Of a stretch of 64,000 nt of DNA, positions 41,445 through 52,910 are shown in pieces. Origin of the DNA: Blasia pusilla (lineage: Eukaryota > Marchantiophyta > Marchantiopsida > Blasiales). The notes beneath the pieces are model-generated. The model ran no database searches and was not told the DNA's origin. It worked only from the letters and a program-made list of their open reading frames with translations. Every line of letters begins with the position of its first letter. Position 1 is the first letter of the stretch. A program made the translations under genes and the position numbers. The DNA lies in contig CM114271.1 in the NCBI GenBank assembly GCA_050084515.1, positions 24,056,001 to 24,120,000 of the forward strand. The letters run 5' to 3'.

Positions 41445-41756
41445 TTATTTCTCTTTGGAGCAAACACTTTCTCTTCCCAAGAGTGATTGTGGGCGACAGC
41501 CTCCTCCGAACACATATATCCTACCATGGATATGAGAAATTTTATTCGCATGCTCAACATGCTCGTTTTGCCACACTCCTCTATAGGTAGCCAAATCTAT
41601 CAAATACACCTCTCGTATCGAACAAACCTTATCATAGTTATTGCCACCCAAAATGTGGAGCCTTTCGTTGAGAAAAACACAACCGCTATTCAGGCTAGCG
41701 CCGTGAATTCTCGAGAGAGAGAGAGAGAGAGGGTACTTAAAATCAATTTTTTGCAT
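41445..41756 (-). pseudogene. Kelch-repeat protein fragment
   Basis: About 85 residues hold two kelch-type blade motifs: LNERLHILGGNNYD with REVYLIDLATYRGVWQN, and ISHIHGRIYVFGGGC. Each has the di-glycine after a hydrophobic strand and the spaced Tyr/Trp typical of kelch repeats. There is no start codon in frame with the repeats, no other blade and no F-box nearby. A GA microsatellite lies just before the N-terminal end (41,711-41,730). It ends within 100 bases of the truncated copia element, so it may be the flank of the insertion site or a host exon caught by rearrangement. Confidence 0.55.
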
Positions 41757-41869
41757 TATAGAAGCTTTCTAGTTTAAATAAAACAGAGATTTTCCATAAA
41801 GACTCAAGGGACAAAGATGTGCGTAGAACTCTTACTCATATTTGCTCCTTGCTACGACCTTGTTGTGAT

Positions 41870-44466
41870 GGGAGATGGAATTCCTCTCATACAAGCCGTG
41901 TCCTCACTATTAGCTTTAGAAGCAATATTTGAACCTAAGCTCCCATCCAAGCATGATGGCTCTTCCACCTTCAAGACCTCTATCATCAAGGCCATGTTGA
42001 CGAGATGTTCGGAAGCTCTATTCTACTCCTCTAGTCTCTTGGATCTCCTTGGATGTGTAACAACTTCATCAGTTGTTGGTGGATCCTTACCATCCAAGAG
42101 CTGCTTTATCCACTTAGGGTATGACGACCGTAGTGGAAGAGCAAGTTGCTCTTTGTAATCATCACCAAATTCTTCTTCTTGATGATCTGGTGTAAAAATT
42201 TGTGGTGTGCTCTTGTGGGTTATCTCTTCGTTTGATGATAATATGGACGGACCACTGATATCCGCCACTTGACGAGGTTGTTCCTGGAACATTACATCAC
42301 GACTCACAAGCATCTTCTTTTCCTCAAGACACCAAAGGCGATAAGCTTTAGACTCATCACTGTATCCCATAAAGATGCACTTCATGCTCTTGGACTCCAG
42401 CTTGGTCCTAGATGCTTCAGGAATATGTACAAAACACTCACTACCAAAAGTCCTGAAATGTTGGACTAATGGTACCTTACCTGAGTATGATTGATGAGGA
42501 ATCATGCCTTGCACTGACTTGGTAGCACTTCTATTTAGAATGTATACGGCGTGATAATGACTTCAACCCAAAATCCATCATCAAACCTTTTGCTTTCATC
42601 ATACATCTTGCCATCTCCACCATTATGACGGTTTGACGCTCAACAACTCCATTTTGTTGTGGTGTATGTGCCGTGGTTAACTGTCGCTTGATTCCATGCT
42701 CCCCCAAATATTTGTTGAATTCTGTTGATAAGAATTCTCCTCCTCGATCGGTGCAAAGCTTTTGTACCTTCTTTCCTATCTCATTCTCAACCAGCTTGTC
42801 CCATACTTTAAATTTTCCAAAATCACTTGCCTTATCACGAAGGAAATACACCCACATCTTCCTACTATAATCATCGACAACTAAAAAGAAGTAGGAAGAA
42901 CCACCTAATGCCACTGTTCTCATTTTACCATAGAGGTCAGCATGTATTAACTCTAGAGGAGCCTTTGCCCTATTGCTGGACTCTTGTGGAAATGGTTGTC
43001 AGTGTTGCTTGCCCATCATACAAGCTTCACAAGTATCCGACACTCCATAAATTGTTGGTAAATCAGCAACAATGTCAGATTTCTGCATCTGACTTAGTAA
43101 GGGAAAGCTTAGGTGACCAAATCTTTCATGCCACAACTTACTGCTACTTAGATATGTACCTACACTTGTCGTGAAAGCATACAGCTCGTAGATATTTCCA
43201 CGTCGTATACCTTCATCCACTACTTTCCCATTGGCATCCTCAATGACAACTCCAGTTTTCTTGAAACGAACCTCTAGGTCATGATCACATAATACTGCCA
43301 CTGAAATCAAATTTCGCTTCAACTCTGGTACGTACAGTACATCAGTTAACTTCTTTTCATCTCCTTTTTGTGAGACTAAAGAAATTGTGCCTTTCCCTTC
43401 TATAGGGCACTTTGCATTATTCCCAACAGTAACAACGATGGGCTCTTGTAGAGGCTGTAAGGAGCTATACCAATCCTTATGATTGGTCATATGCTTAGAT
43501 GCTCCACTATCGAGCACCCATGCATCTTCACTCTTTGACTTAGTGGAATGTTTTGCCTGTGTGCAAAACTCTTCTATTGCTACCCAAGCATCTACTTCAT
43601 GTTCTTCTAGTTCTACAGAATTTCCACACTCCTTCTTAGGTCTTAAACAACCGTTCTTCTCATCCTGACTCCTCTTTCTACAATCTTTGATAAGATGACC
43701 TAGCTTACCACAATAAAAGCATTTGAAGGCTTTTCTTGGAAATTTCTTCTTGACATTTGAATTGTAATCCTGATTTCTACCTCTCTGTACGTTGGCAGTT
43801 AATGCTGCATCACTTCCCTCTCTTGCTTTGAAGCGCATTTCCTCTTCTATCAACATTGCACTAAATTGTTCAAAAGTAAGTGGCGTGGGTCTTACTTGAG
43901 TATTCAGTGCAGTGACCAAACTGTCATACCTTGGAGGCAAAATCCTTATGCACCGACGTGCCAAATCTTCGCTTGACTTTGAAATTCCTACGGACGCCAT
44001 CTCATCTTGAAGATTCTTGATCCTTGTCAAAAATTGCTCCGCGCTTTCTCCTTCTGAAAATTTCTCGGACGTAAGCTGATTCTCCAGATTCTGAATTCGA
44101 GTCTCATTCCTCGTTTCATAATGATTCTTCAAAATGTTCCACGCCTCAGCAGTAGTGGTTGTATGTTGAATGAGAGTCATGACATAATCAGTTATATTTG
44201 TGACAATCGCATATAGAGCATCAGCACTTATGCGTCTCCATGCCAACAATACAACATGATCAATATCCCCAGATGAAGATGAACATGCAGAACTCAAACT
44301 AGCTTGTGGATTTGAATCGACCCTTGTGGCCGTTTCCCAAATCTCAAATGATTCGAGGACAGTATAGTTAGACCCATTTTGAACTTCCACAACGTATAGT
44401 TAGACCCATCTAACTTCCCTTCACCCAGCGGAGGAGGGCGAGCACGAACTGACGAAGAAGTAGCCA
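41870..44466 (-). pseudogene. Copia gag-pol polyprotein, no reverse transcriptase
   Basis: The ATG at 44,466 starts MATSSSVRARPPPLGEGKLD and continues GSNYTLWKFKMG. A frameshift near 44,360, next to a small duplication of GGGTCTAACTATAC, leads into the main frame (ESFEIWETATR). Domains in order: gag; CCHC zinc knuckle CFYCGKLGHLIKDC (near 43,710); aspartic protease WVLDSGASKHMTNH (near 43,505); GAG-pre-integrase LWHERFGHLSFPLLSQM with CEACMMGKQH; integrase core with DDYSRKMWVYFLRDKASDF, CTDRGGEFLSTEFNKYLGEH and HTPQQNGVVERQTV; then a C-terminal part (CIFMGYSDESKAYRLWCLEE). One in-frame TGA separates GKQH from QPFPQES at about 42,997. The frame dies after NMALMIEVLKVEEPS. Retrotransposons use this polyprotein for particle assembly, processing and integration; this copy cannot replicate. 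Confidence 0.9.
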
Positions 44467-44527
44467 TCTCTCAAGATTTTGTGCAAACACACTAGATCGC
44501 CATATACAAAATACTGGAAAACCTACT

Positions 44528-44539
44528 GCTCTGATACCA
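44528..44539 (-). promoter_or_regulatory. Primer-binding site for initiator tRNA-Met
   Basis: On the minus strand the 12 bases TGGTATCAGAGC lie directly inside the LTR, the standard copia PBS complementary to the 3' end of plant initiator tRNA-Met. Confidence 0.9.
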
Positions 44540-44930
44540 TGTGAGAAAACATAAAGTGACGAAATCATTGAAATCTTTGCAAAACTTAGAGATACAAAGT
44601 AGCCTAGTCTGTTCGTGCGCTCACAGAAGAGCTTCGATGGAACCTGAATTGGAAGATAACTCGACATACTAGAATGCGCTACCGCTGCGGCTCGACTATT
44701 TGACTACTCGGGAAAACTAGGGTTTTTACCTATTTTTCTTCGTTTCTATTAATATAAAAAGTTTGCATTAATAGAAAAATATTGCATGAGGGTGCCCCGC
44801 ACCCTGATGCAATAGAGGGTTAGATAAACCTAGTAACGTTACTCCTAAAACCACCTACGTCATATTACTATGACTCCTTCGACGTCTAAGTCGGAACCAT
44901 CAATCTAGGCTTCTCCTCATACAAGGGGTC
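44540..44930 (-). repeat. 5' LTR of the copia element
   Basis: Begins TGTGAGAAAAC on the plus strand next to the PBS. The minus strand contains a TATA-like TTTTATATTAATAG near 44,740-44,760. The outer border near 44,930 is approximate, set where a different protein-coding sequence begins. Confidence 0.65.
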
Positions 44931-45486
44931 CGATGAGATTAATGGTGCTCAGAGGAGTGGATGTTGAGAATCCAACATGAGTATCATTCGCAGTGTGAAC
45001 TTTTGCGCTCGATACATGAGAGATAGCGCCATTGTCTCGGGCGTCTCTTAAATGTGTGAGTAAGTGATCAGCCTTGGCGGAGGACAATGGGATTAGCATC
45101 TCCACAGAAAACTTCATGACGACCCTCAGTTCTTGGAACTGGTCAGGCTTTATTCCTCCCGTCAAACGAGCGTAGTGTATCGCGGCTTGTTGGCGTGCCA
45201 GATCGTCCTCATTGAACTTAATATTCATGTAAGTCATGATTTCCTTCTAGATGCCTCTTGTGCATACAATTGCACACAATATGTATTAGCATAAATTAAT
45301 GTCTAATGGCTGATAGATTGAATATGTGAACAATTGATGAATCAAAAAGCAAATTGAGAAGCACATACCTGTGGCTGGAGGCTGTTTTCTCAAATCTCGA
45401 AATGTTGCTGCCCACGCTTTCCTCTGATCAATCATTCGACTTATTTTGACGGCCTCACACATCATCACCCCAATGAGAATGACCAA
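44931..45486 (-). pseudogene. Uncharacterised transposon-associated protein fragment (two exons)
   Basis: The exon at about 45,369-45,486 encodes VILIGVMMCEAVKISRMIDQ and AATFRDLRKQPPAT, with a GTATGTG donor. The exon at about 44,931-45,246 encodes MTYMNIKFNEDDLARQQAAI, HYARLTGGIKPDQFQELRVV and MLIPLSSAKADHLLTHLRDA. Alternating charged and hydrophobic residues suggest a helical protein. I do not recognise a named domain. It lies on the same strand just beyond the C-terminal end of the PIF1-like helicase, so it could be a cargo or accessory gene of that element. The copia LTR cuts off its 3' side. Confidence 0.45.
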
Positions 45487-45974
45487 GGCCTAAATTTTTG
45501 GCATATGTTGGTGGAACTACTTGTGCAAGACCTTCTTCGGGCAACTCAGGCATGTCATGTAAAATCATTTTGGCAAAATCCACATAGGATTTTGTTACTT
45601 AGTAGTGAGAATGTAAGGACTATTACCTAGGTGTGGTGAAGGTGTTTGTGTGAGAGAGGTATGATTATTGCACCTGGTTGGATTCATTGGTTATGAGCGT
45701 ACAAACGTATAAGCAGATAGTCAGCAAAAGAGAGTGCGTATAGAGAAAAGTGATCTACAAACCTTAGTATTTGGTGAAGCAGGATCGCCAGTAAACTGAA
45801 CTAGAGTTGTCATAGGTTTGTTGTAGTCATCTGAACTACAGTCACTAAGTAGAATGGTATTTGGTTGTACTGGAATTTCTGGAGTAACTGATGTACCCAC
45901 ATTTGGTTGTTGTGCATTTGAAACATACTATCTCCTTGCTCGCCCTCTAGTTGATCTTTCAGTAGATGTCATAC

Positions 45975-46805
45975 TCACAAGGAGGTAAAATCAGTTGTAT
46001 ATGTATGCAATTGTAATGTATATGATGTGATTTGCCCAAATAAACAAAAATTTGTAGGCTGCAATGAACCAATGATGCGCAAGTGCTCTTTGGTTTTAAC
46101 TCTTGACAACGTAACATACACTAGATTTGGTGCAAAAGCAACTTTTATCACAAGAAGGCATTTCCCTGATACAGTTAGACCTTGGCTCTTATGGCCAGTT
46201 AATGCATAACCCAAGATAAGTGGAAAAGGACTCTTATGGTACTTTTTCTTGACCATGCTTAAGCGTCACAAAGTTGGTGTGACTTATCTTAATTACTTTA
46301 TAATTTGAATGTAACATAACCGTTATATTGGCAAGTTCAGAATCCTTGTAACCACAATCAATAATTTCCGATGCACCATTTGCAGCTTGAATTTGGTCTA
46401 TATTTGAAGTGAGTAAAACTGTCCAGCCAATTGCAAGGAACTGAAGCTGATGGAAATTTGGCTTAGATATCCAATCATGGAATTGCGCATCAAGAGGAGT
46501 GTCAATAGAGATATGGACAATAAATATGTCATATGAACCATATAACCTATGAGGTGCAAAAACATTATAAATTTGGACATCAGCACAATGTGAACATTTG
46601 ATTATGATATCTTCTTATATAAAGTCTATACCAACATCTTCCTCAACAAAACACTTCTCAAGACATGTGTCTATTTGCTGCTATGTAGGTCTTGTTAGTA
46701 TAAGTTGCAACAAAAACGTGAGAAAATCATGGTCCTCATCATGCCTCATGGGTGTATGTAATTCATACTTAGAATGTTTCTAAAGAAGGGATGTGGCACA
46801 CTAGA
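45975..46805 (-). pseudogene. PIF1-like helicase, C-terminal half (Helitron-derived)
   Basis: Helitron RepHel proteins end in a PIF1-family 5'-3' DNA helicase. This half shows VCHIPSLE at its N-terminal edge, HSKYELHTPMR after a frameshift, LTRPT then EKCFVEEDVG, an LQFLAIGWTVLLTSNID and AANGASEIIDCGYK segment equal to the nucleic-acid path, and the late helicase motifs GYALTGHKSQGLTV and FAPNLVYVTLSRVK. Several stops and at least two frameshifts are present. The sequence is continuous with the half at 59.2-60.6 kb once the 12.4-kb insertion and one 9-bp target copy are ignored. Confidence 0.8.
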
Positions 46806-46814
46806 CACATTGAT
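46806..46814. repeat. Left target-site duplication of the 12.4-kb element
   Basis: CACATTGAT; the right copy at 59,216-59,224 is CACATTGGT (8 of 9 identical). Nine bases is typical for Mutator-like elements. Confidence 0.8.
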
Positions 46815-46879
46815 GGGGGCTGGTATTTTGGCAGGAGAGAGTAAGAGAGGAGAGGAAGAGAGGAAGAGAGGAGAGTCTC
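46815..46879 (+). repeat. Left terminal inverted repeat
   Basis: Starts GGGGGCTGGTATTTTGGCAG; the part from 46,841 to 46,875 matches the inverted right end with a 2-base gap. Confidence 0.75.
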
Positions 46880-47432
46880 TCTTCAAAAAAAAGGGCCAAA
46901 TCCGCCTCCTCTCTTCAAAACTTTTTGACATATTTGAAACTTTTTGTTTGCTTTCAAATTCAGGAAATCTTTAGAAGAGAATATTTAATGGTCCACATTT
47001 GGCCCTAAAAAAACCTCCTCTTTCATGGGGGCAAGAAAAAAGGAGACATCATAAGACCACTACAAACATTTTTCCATCACTCTCCATGTGAGCCTAAGTT
47101 TCTTAACATTCCCTGTCTCGATAAAAAAAAAAGCAGTGCCCTTGGTATTTTTGTTGGAGGACCACTCGGATGCCAACCTCTCTTTTTGCAGGGATTGTTG
47201 CCTGCATCATGGCCTCCCCTAAATTGCCCCATAACCAACTTTCTGTTGGTTATGAATGGTGTCTACTCAAGACCAACTTTGTGAAATGTGAACACATCAG
47301 ATCCTAAGGCTGAGAAACCGAGAAGCTGCACCCCTCCCAACCCGTAAGAAAGCTCACCATAAGAAAGGAAAGATTTTTAGAAGTGATTTTCTTCCACCAC
47401 GCACTCCACGAGGATGTAACGGGTTGGGAATC

Positions 47433-47880
47433 CGAAATGGCAATCCGGCGGGTAGTAGGAATCATGCACATCTTAGACAAGAAAAGAAGCCTACAAGCTG
47501 GTTTGACGAATGTAGGGAACGAGCAAAAGTTAAGAAGCCCGCCACTATGTGTCGGTTGGTCTCACAGGAAAGAGTCCGATCACTCAGCGATCAACCTGCC
47601 GAACCGGCAACTTGCTTGGAAATGGTTAAAAAGTTGCAGTGGGAAAAAAGCAAAAAAGTTGCAACCCGTCGGAATCATACGGGTTGCAGAATTGTAATTC
47701 TGAGTAGCTAAAAGAACACAATCCACAAGTCCAAAAAAATATTCCAACAAACTTTTACAAACACCATTATGGGTTGAAAAAATCTCGTCCTTTATTACCT
47801 CCGAAGGAACCTTGGAAATGTACATTTGACCCAGTCTATGATTTCTTCAGCCTCGTCATTTATAAATTTACTCCTAACTC
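47433..47880. repeat. Direct duplication, copy 1 (pair with 48,114-48,560)
   Basis: Shared blocks in the same order as copy 2: ATGGCAATC, GGTAGTAGGAATC, GAAAGAGTCCGATCA, TTGCAACCCGTCGGAAT/AAATCCGACGGGTTGC, AGCAAACTTTTACAA/AACAAACTTTTACAA and TCTATGATTTCTTC/TCTATGAAATCTTT. Overall identity is moderate, so the duplication is old. Confidence 0.75.
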
Positions 47881-48152
47881 TCCTCGGTGACAGTACCAAA
47901 GGAAAGTCTTGGGATACAAGTGGCTCCTCTGGCCGATTGTAGACGGGGATTGAAAATGTTGGCGAATTTGAGAGTCTTGGCCCCCCCTAGGTACACCATA
48001 ACGGTCCCATGTAACCTGATTTGAGTCCCACCGCCTTCCTCGGCAGTATACCTTGTACACTCTGCAATGTGACACCCATCCAATATCAATATGTGCTCCG
48101 TCCCCGGTAATACCATTATGGCAATCGCACAGGTAGTAGGAATCCAACACGT
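47795..48152 (-). pseudogene. Duplicated tail of the methyltransferase final exon
   Basis: An acceptor (TCTCTCAG) at 48,153 precedes text that parallels the end of the methyltransferase exon to its right: HILILDGCHIAECTRYTAEE here against NILCLEGRQELFDLCKEEKA there. Further on, in another frame, RSKFINDEAEEIIDWVKCTF and a stop codon match a decayed FFDDEAKDFIE-IKCLIQSFF just after the methyltransferase stop. This fits a tandem copy of the exon's 3' part, consistent with the direct duplication seen in the DNA. Two frameshifts are needed to read it through. Confidence 0.5.
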
Positions 48153-48560
48153 CTGAGAGAAGAAAAGAAGCAAACGTCTGCCTTTACAAGTTGAGGGGAA
48201 GGTGCCAAGGGAAGAAGCCCACCAGACTGCCTCTTAAGTTGGACCAACAGGGAAAGAGTCCGATCAGGCAACCTTTCGGAATCCGACTGGTTGCCAAGAA
48301 GTGGTAAAAAGGTGCAGTGGTCAAAAAGTGAAAAGTTGCAAGCAAGAGAAATCCGACGGGTTGCAAAATAGAAGTCTGCGGAGTACATAGACGATCACAT
48401 TCGAAAAGACAAAAAATGTTCAGCAAACTTTTACAAGCACTACCATCGTTCGAAAAAAATCTTACGCTTTATATCATCCGAAAAAGCTCTGAATCAGACA
48501 TTTGATCTATTCTATGAAATCTTTTGCCTCATCATCAAAAAATCCCTACTCCAAATGCTA
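48114..48560. repeat. Direct duplication, copy 2 (pair with 47,433-47,880)
   Basis: See copy 1. The offset between the copies is about 680 bp. Confidence 0.75.
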
Positions 48561-49179
48561 CAGTCAAGATGGGTCGTTGAGTTCTTTGAACTCACTCGTC
48601 ATTGTCCGAGAGCTCTTGCAAAATTACTTTCGGCCTTGCCCTCCCGATTGTCGAAATTGTTGGAAGTGACGATGGAGTCACTACCAAGGGTGGATCTGGA
48701 ACCGGAGCTCTCGGCTTCGGTGGAGACTTGTACGCCCCAACGAGCCTTTCGTATTCTGCCTTTTCCTCCTTGCAAAGGTCAAACAGTTCCTGCCTTCCCT
48801 CGAGGCAGAGAATGTTCCTGCCACTCTGCTAGGCACCTTTGATACTTGCCCCTGAAAGTCCCACTAAGTCGAACACCAAGTCACCCGGCCTTGAGCAGAG
48901 CTCGATGAGCGTTTGCATCAGGGCTGGCAACTTTTCCCTTCCTCCCAGAAGTGGGGTACTGTCTTACATGTAAATTCTTGGGGGGGAATTGTACAAACTA
49001 TCTAAGCTGTACCCATCTGAGCATGGATCCACAGGATCCTGGATCTTGAACACCTGGAAATTGTGCTCGGGCCGAACGAAGCAGTACACGTAGGAGTGGT
49101 CCATCTGTAAATAAGCACGTTGGAAACAATGTCAGCAACTAAAGAAGTCGGCTTGAGAACATTTTCAATTACTAACTTT

Positions 49180-49435
49180 GGATCAACCTGTTGGAGTCCG
49201 ACGGGTTTTTTTGTCCCGGACCAACCCGTCGGGCTCCGTTATTTTTGTCCGTGAGCCTAGAGCAGCCCATGCTCGCCTGAGAGCAACCCGTCGCTATCAG
49301 ATGGGTTGCAGCTTTCCGGAAACACAGGGAAAAACCAAAAGCAACTGCAACCCGTCGGAACCCGACGGGTTGCAAGTACACCACGGTTTTCCCTACACTA
49401 AGCCAGCAACCCGTCGCCTTCCAACAAGTTGCTCA
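49180..49435. repeat. Palindrome array D, last intron of the methyltransferase gene
   Basis: Five copies related to GCAACCCGTCGGA-n-TCCGACGGGTTGC, near 49,184, 49,222, 49,284, 49,347 and 49,405, spaced about 40-65 bp. Confidence 0.9.
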
Positions 49436-51579
49436 CGGAAAAAAAAAAATGGAGATTGACACTCATTATACTCACTCAATGGAGATAAACACTCATTATA
49501 CACATCATTAAAATATATTTGAGATTATAGTACAGGAATTGAGCCTTACCCGAATCTGACTCGTCGCGGATCGGAGTGGGTACTCGTTTTTTATGATCCA
49601 CGATTGCGCCGTCCTCCACTTTAGCGACCTCTTGACGCACTAGAGGTTGAAGAGCTCGTCCTCGCTCCCTCCAGTCAACACCAAGAAGCAGCCCCTGTCA
49701 CTCAGATAGGCGTCTGCAAAGGAGAACAATAGCGCTATCTGGTCATAAGAGAGCGGCACATTCCACTCAGGTACCTCGTCCGATGGATTCTCGCCCCAAA
49801 GTCGCAACCCCGAGGGCAGATCAGTGATCAAGAGATCCACCGCAACCTCTTCGACCACTCCATTCACCGTCCAGGCAGCATGCCTGTTTTGTTGGAGCTT
49901 CCGTCCCAGCGTTGTCAATTTATCGATGGCTGGTGTCGACGCTTGAGAACTGAACCTCTTCAGCTCATCGAGTAAAGGAGTGAACTGAAGGAGGACGCTT
50001 GTCCGGGTTGTTGTTTGTCTGTGTCTTCCCAAGGTTGATGGACTGTATTCTCCTTGGGACAACCCTGGCACCTCTCGCTTCCGCTTCTCCCGAGTCAGGA
50101 CGGCTTGTCGGGGTCTCTATGACCTCAGACTCTGGTGGGGTTTTTTTCGCCGAGGACCTGGTCCGACCCCTCTCCCCCGCCGCCGGACAATTCCGCCTCT
50201 GGCCTTGAATCTTCAGCCTCTCTTTGGGAAGACTCGGCCTCTGAATTTTTCCCTCCCCTCGCCTTGCCTTTGAGATCCACTGTGGATTTGTCTTTGGCTG
50301 TGCGGACCTTGGAAGCCAACTCAGCTGTCTCGTGGGCTTGCTCTTCTGCATCTCCTTCGAAGAAGTCTTCAGGCTACACGAAATTGGGGATGTCGTCTTA
50401 TCTTGAGGCCACTGCATCATGAAGCACTCGTAAATCCTTATCAGTGATGTCTTCAGGGTTGTTGAAGTCGAGCCAAATGGAGCAATTCTCCACCTCCCAA
50501 TCGGACATGTGGTGCCCCATCTCCATGTCGTACATGGAGAATGTCTCTGCATCCGGCGGCGAAGCCCACAATTTCAAGGCTGCCAGTAATTTTCCCCACG
50601 TACCTGCATTCTTACACTGGACGAGGTACCTGAAGACCATCCGTTGGGCAGCTTTTAGTCAAACAGAATTGGCCGTCTGCTCTTGTAGATCTCGCTTCTT
50701 CTTCGCTTGATCCCGTTTGTTCCCCTCTACTCCTTCGTCAAGCTATGCATGAGGAAGGACGCAAAACTTGAACATTGTCTTGAATCGTGGGTTTTTGGTT
50801 GGCTTGTCCCGATTTTCGTCGAGCCAAACCTCGAAATCTCCAGAACTTTCAAGGTTTGCTTCATCCGGGATGGGCTCTAATCTTTTGAGCTCCCCTTGCA
50901 GACCGTCCAGCACGGACTTCCCGATAACCCGCAACGCATCCCATAACGACCATTCGCGTAGCCAATGGGAGATCACTGGATCGGACACACCGGAGGATGG
51001 TGTGCCGCCCTCTTCTGGGCCTCTGTGCCCTCGACACTGATTTTCATCAGTCGGATCCTCCTAAACTCGCTTATGCCGGACAACGCAAACCGATGCACGC
51101 GATCCAGGGACACTCTCTCCCCAATCCAACCATGCGGATCTTCATCCCTTTTCCACTGGGGCTTGATAATCGCCTTCAGCTCCTTGTAGAACCCCGGACC
51201 AAGTTCGGGGTTGAGAATGCTGATGTATCGCTGCATCTTGCTCGCCGTGTATTTCGTTGCTGTAGATACTGCAGCTTGGATGAATTTCGCGCGCTCAGAC
51301 GCAGATACCTTCTCCCTCCACTCCAGCTCCTGTGCAGCGCTCTTTTTCGCGGCATGTATCTTCGACCAGCAAAGGATGGTTACGGCTGCATCTTGGGAAA
51401 TAAACTTATTTGCCCAAGTTTTCTTTTTAATCTGAGCACCCTTTGCAAGCATTTGATTGACAAGGGCATTGCCCAAGAACCCCCTGTACTCTCCCGGGTG
51501 CGTCGTAAGCACCTTCCTCACCCGATCGCAGTCCTGGATCCAGTGGTGGGTGACATTCCCCTCCGATACAATCCTGCAC

Positions 51580-52320
51580 ATCCAAACTCAACCCGTCAGG
51601 AAATTACATGGGTTCTTGCAACTCGTCGGACTCCGACGGGTCGTCACAGCTCAAGGTCGTATTCTAGGAACGAGCTAAATGATGCAACCCATCGGAGTCC
51701 GGCGGATTGCATTCAGATTTGCTAATGCCTGGTTTCAACCCGTCGGACTCCGACGGGTTGTGGAACTGAACATACTAACGTGAACATAGCAACCCGTCGG
51801 AGTCATACAGGTTGCGCAATTGAATGGAAACTTGCAATTTGACGCAAAATTTGGGGAACCAACTTCCGAACGCAACCCGTCGGACTCCGACGAGTTCATT
51901 TTGGCCAAAAAAAGTTTCGAGGCAAGCAACCCGTCGGACTCTGACGGGTTGCTTTGGGCAAAAAACATACTAAACCTGCGGTCAGTCGAACAACTCGTCG
52001 GAGTCTGACGAGTTGCATTCTTCAAAAAACATCTTGACAAGGCGGCGAGTCGAGCAACCCGTCGGACTCCGACGGGTTGCTTTGGGCCAAAAACTAATTA
52101 AATCTGTGGTCAATCGAACAACTCGTCGGAGTCCGACGAGTTGCATTCTTAAAAAAACATCCGAAAAAGCGTCGAGTCGAGCAACCCATTGGAGTCCGAC
52201 GAGTTGCTTTCGGCAAAACAAAACCTAACCCATTCATCAATCGAGCAAGTCGTCGGAGTCCGACGAGTTGCGTAAGTGTTAAAGTATCCCAACAACCGTC
52301 CCGACGAGTTGCGTAAGTGT
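51580..52320. repeat. Palindrome array A, intron between the ParB-like and third exons
   Basis: About twelve copies of a 27-bp palindrome with arms GCAACCCGTCGGA and TCCGACGGGTTGC around one central base. 52,054-52,080 is a perfect copy and 51,736-51,760 a perfect 25-bp core. Copies from 51,927 to 52,245 start every 63-65 bp (51,927, 51,990, 52,054, 52,119, 52,182, 52,245). Variants change both arms together (for example CAACTCG with CGAGTTG), which preserves the pairing. Confidence 0.95.
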
Positions 52321-52849
52321 TAAAGATACTCACGTGTTCATGGCATGCATTGCCATCTCCACCGTCGCCATGTGATGAGGGAATGGGTGAAGGACCACTG
52401 CCTTCACGCTAAAATGTGCCTCCAATGAGTTGGGCCGCACCTCCACAAACTTGGTCCACGCCATGAACCTATGATTTCCATCCCAGATGAAGAAATGCAG
52501 ATTCCTCATCCAGCTGAATTCCGTGCCCTCTACTTGCCTTCTGAAATCCCGGTCTCGCATCCTCCAGAATGTGTCGAGCTTTTCCAAGTCCTCCTCTGTA
52601 ACCAGAGCTTGGGTTCCATGCTCGTCGTAAGGCTGAACATAGAAGGGAGGAAAGCTGTCGACGTAGGATGCTGTCACCGCCGATTGTTTAAGCTTCGCGA
52701 TGTCCTCGTCGGACTGAATTTTGCGGACGTATTCTATTGTCCGCAATCGGCAGAGTGGAATCCTCGAGGTGTTGTGGCCCTCCATGAGTGCCATCTGCTT
52801 AACCACCTGTCAGAACCGGGAGAAGATCAATAAGCTACACTAAATGTCA

Positions 52850-52910
52850 CATAATTTATTGGGAATACACTGAATTCCCAATAAATTATGTGAATTGCAA
52901 TTCACATAAT
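52850..52910. repeat. Two overlapping perfect AT-rich palindromes in an intron
   Basis: CATAATTTATTGGGAAT (52,850-52,866) pairs with ATTCCCAATAAATTATG (52,874-52,890). ATTATGTGAATTG (52,885-52,897) pairs with CAATTCACATAAT (52,898-52,910). The pair fills most of the short first intron of the methyltransferase gene. Confidence 0.9.

Larger units (their letters stand above)
41860..44930 (-). mobile_element. Truncated Ty1/copia retrotransposon
   Basis: From right to left: one LTR (about 44,540-44,930), primer-binding site, gag, protease and integrase. Coding similarity stops soon after the integrase, at about 41,870, before any reverse transcriptase or RNase H, and no second LTR is seen. The element is therefore truncated at its 3' side. 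Confidence 0.85.

Noticed and set aside
47383-47711. Plus-strand frames of 95-104 codons
   Set aside because: They cross palindromes and the direct duplication and disagree with the duplicated methyltransferase tail on the other strand.
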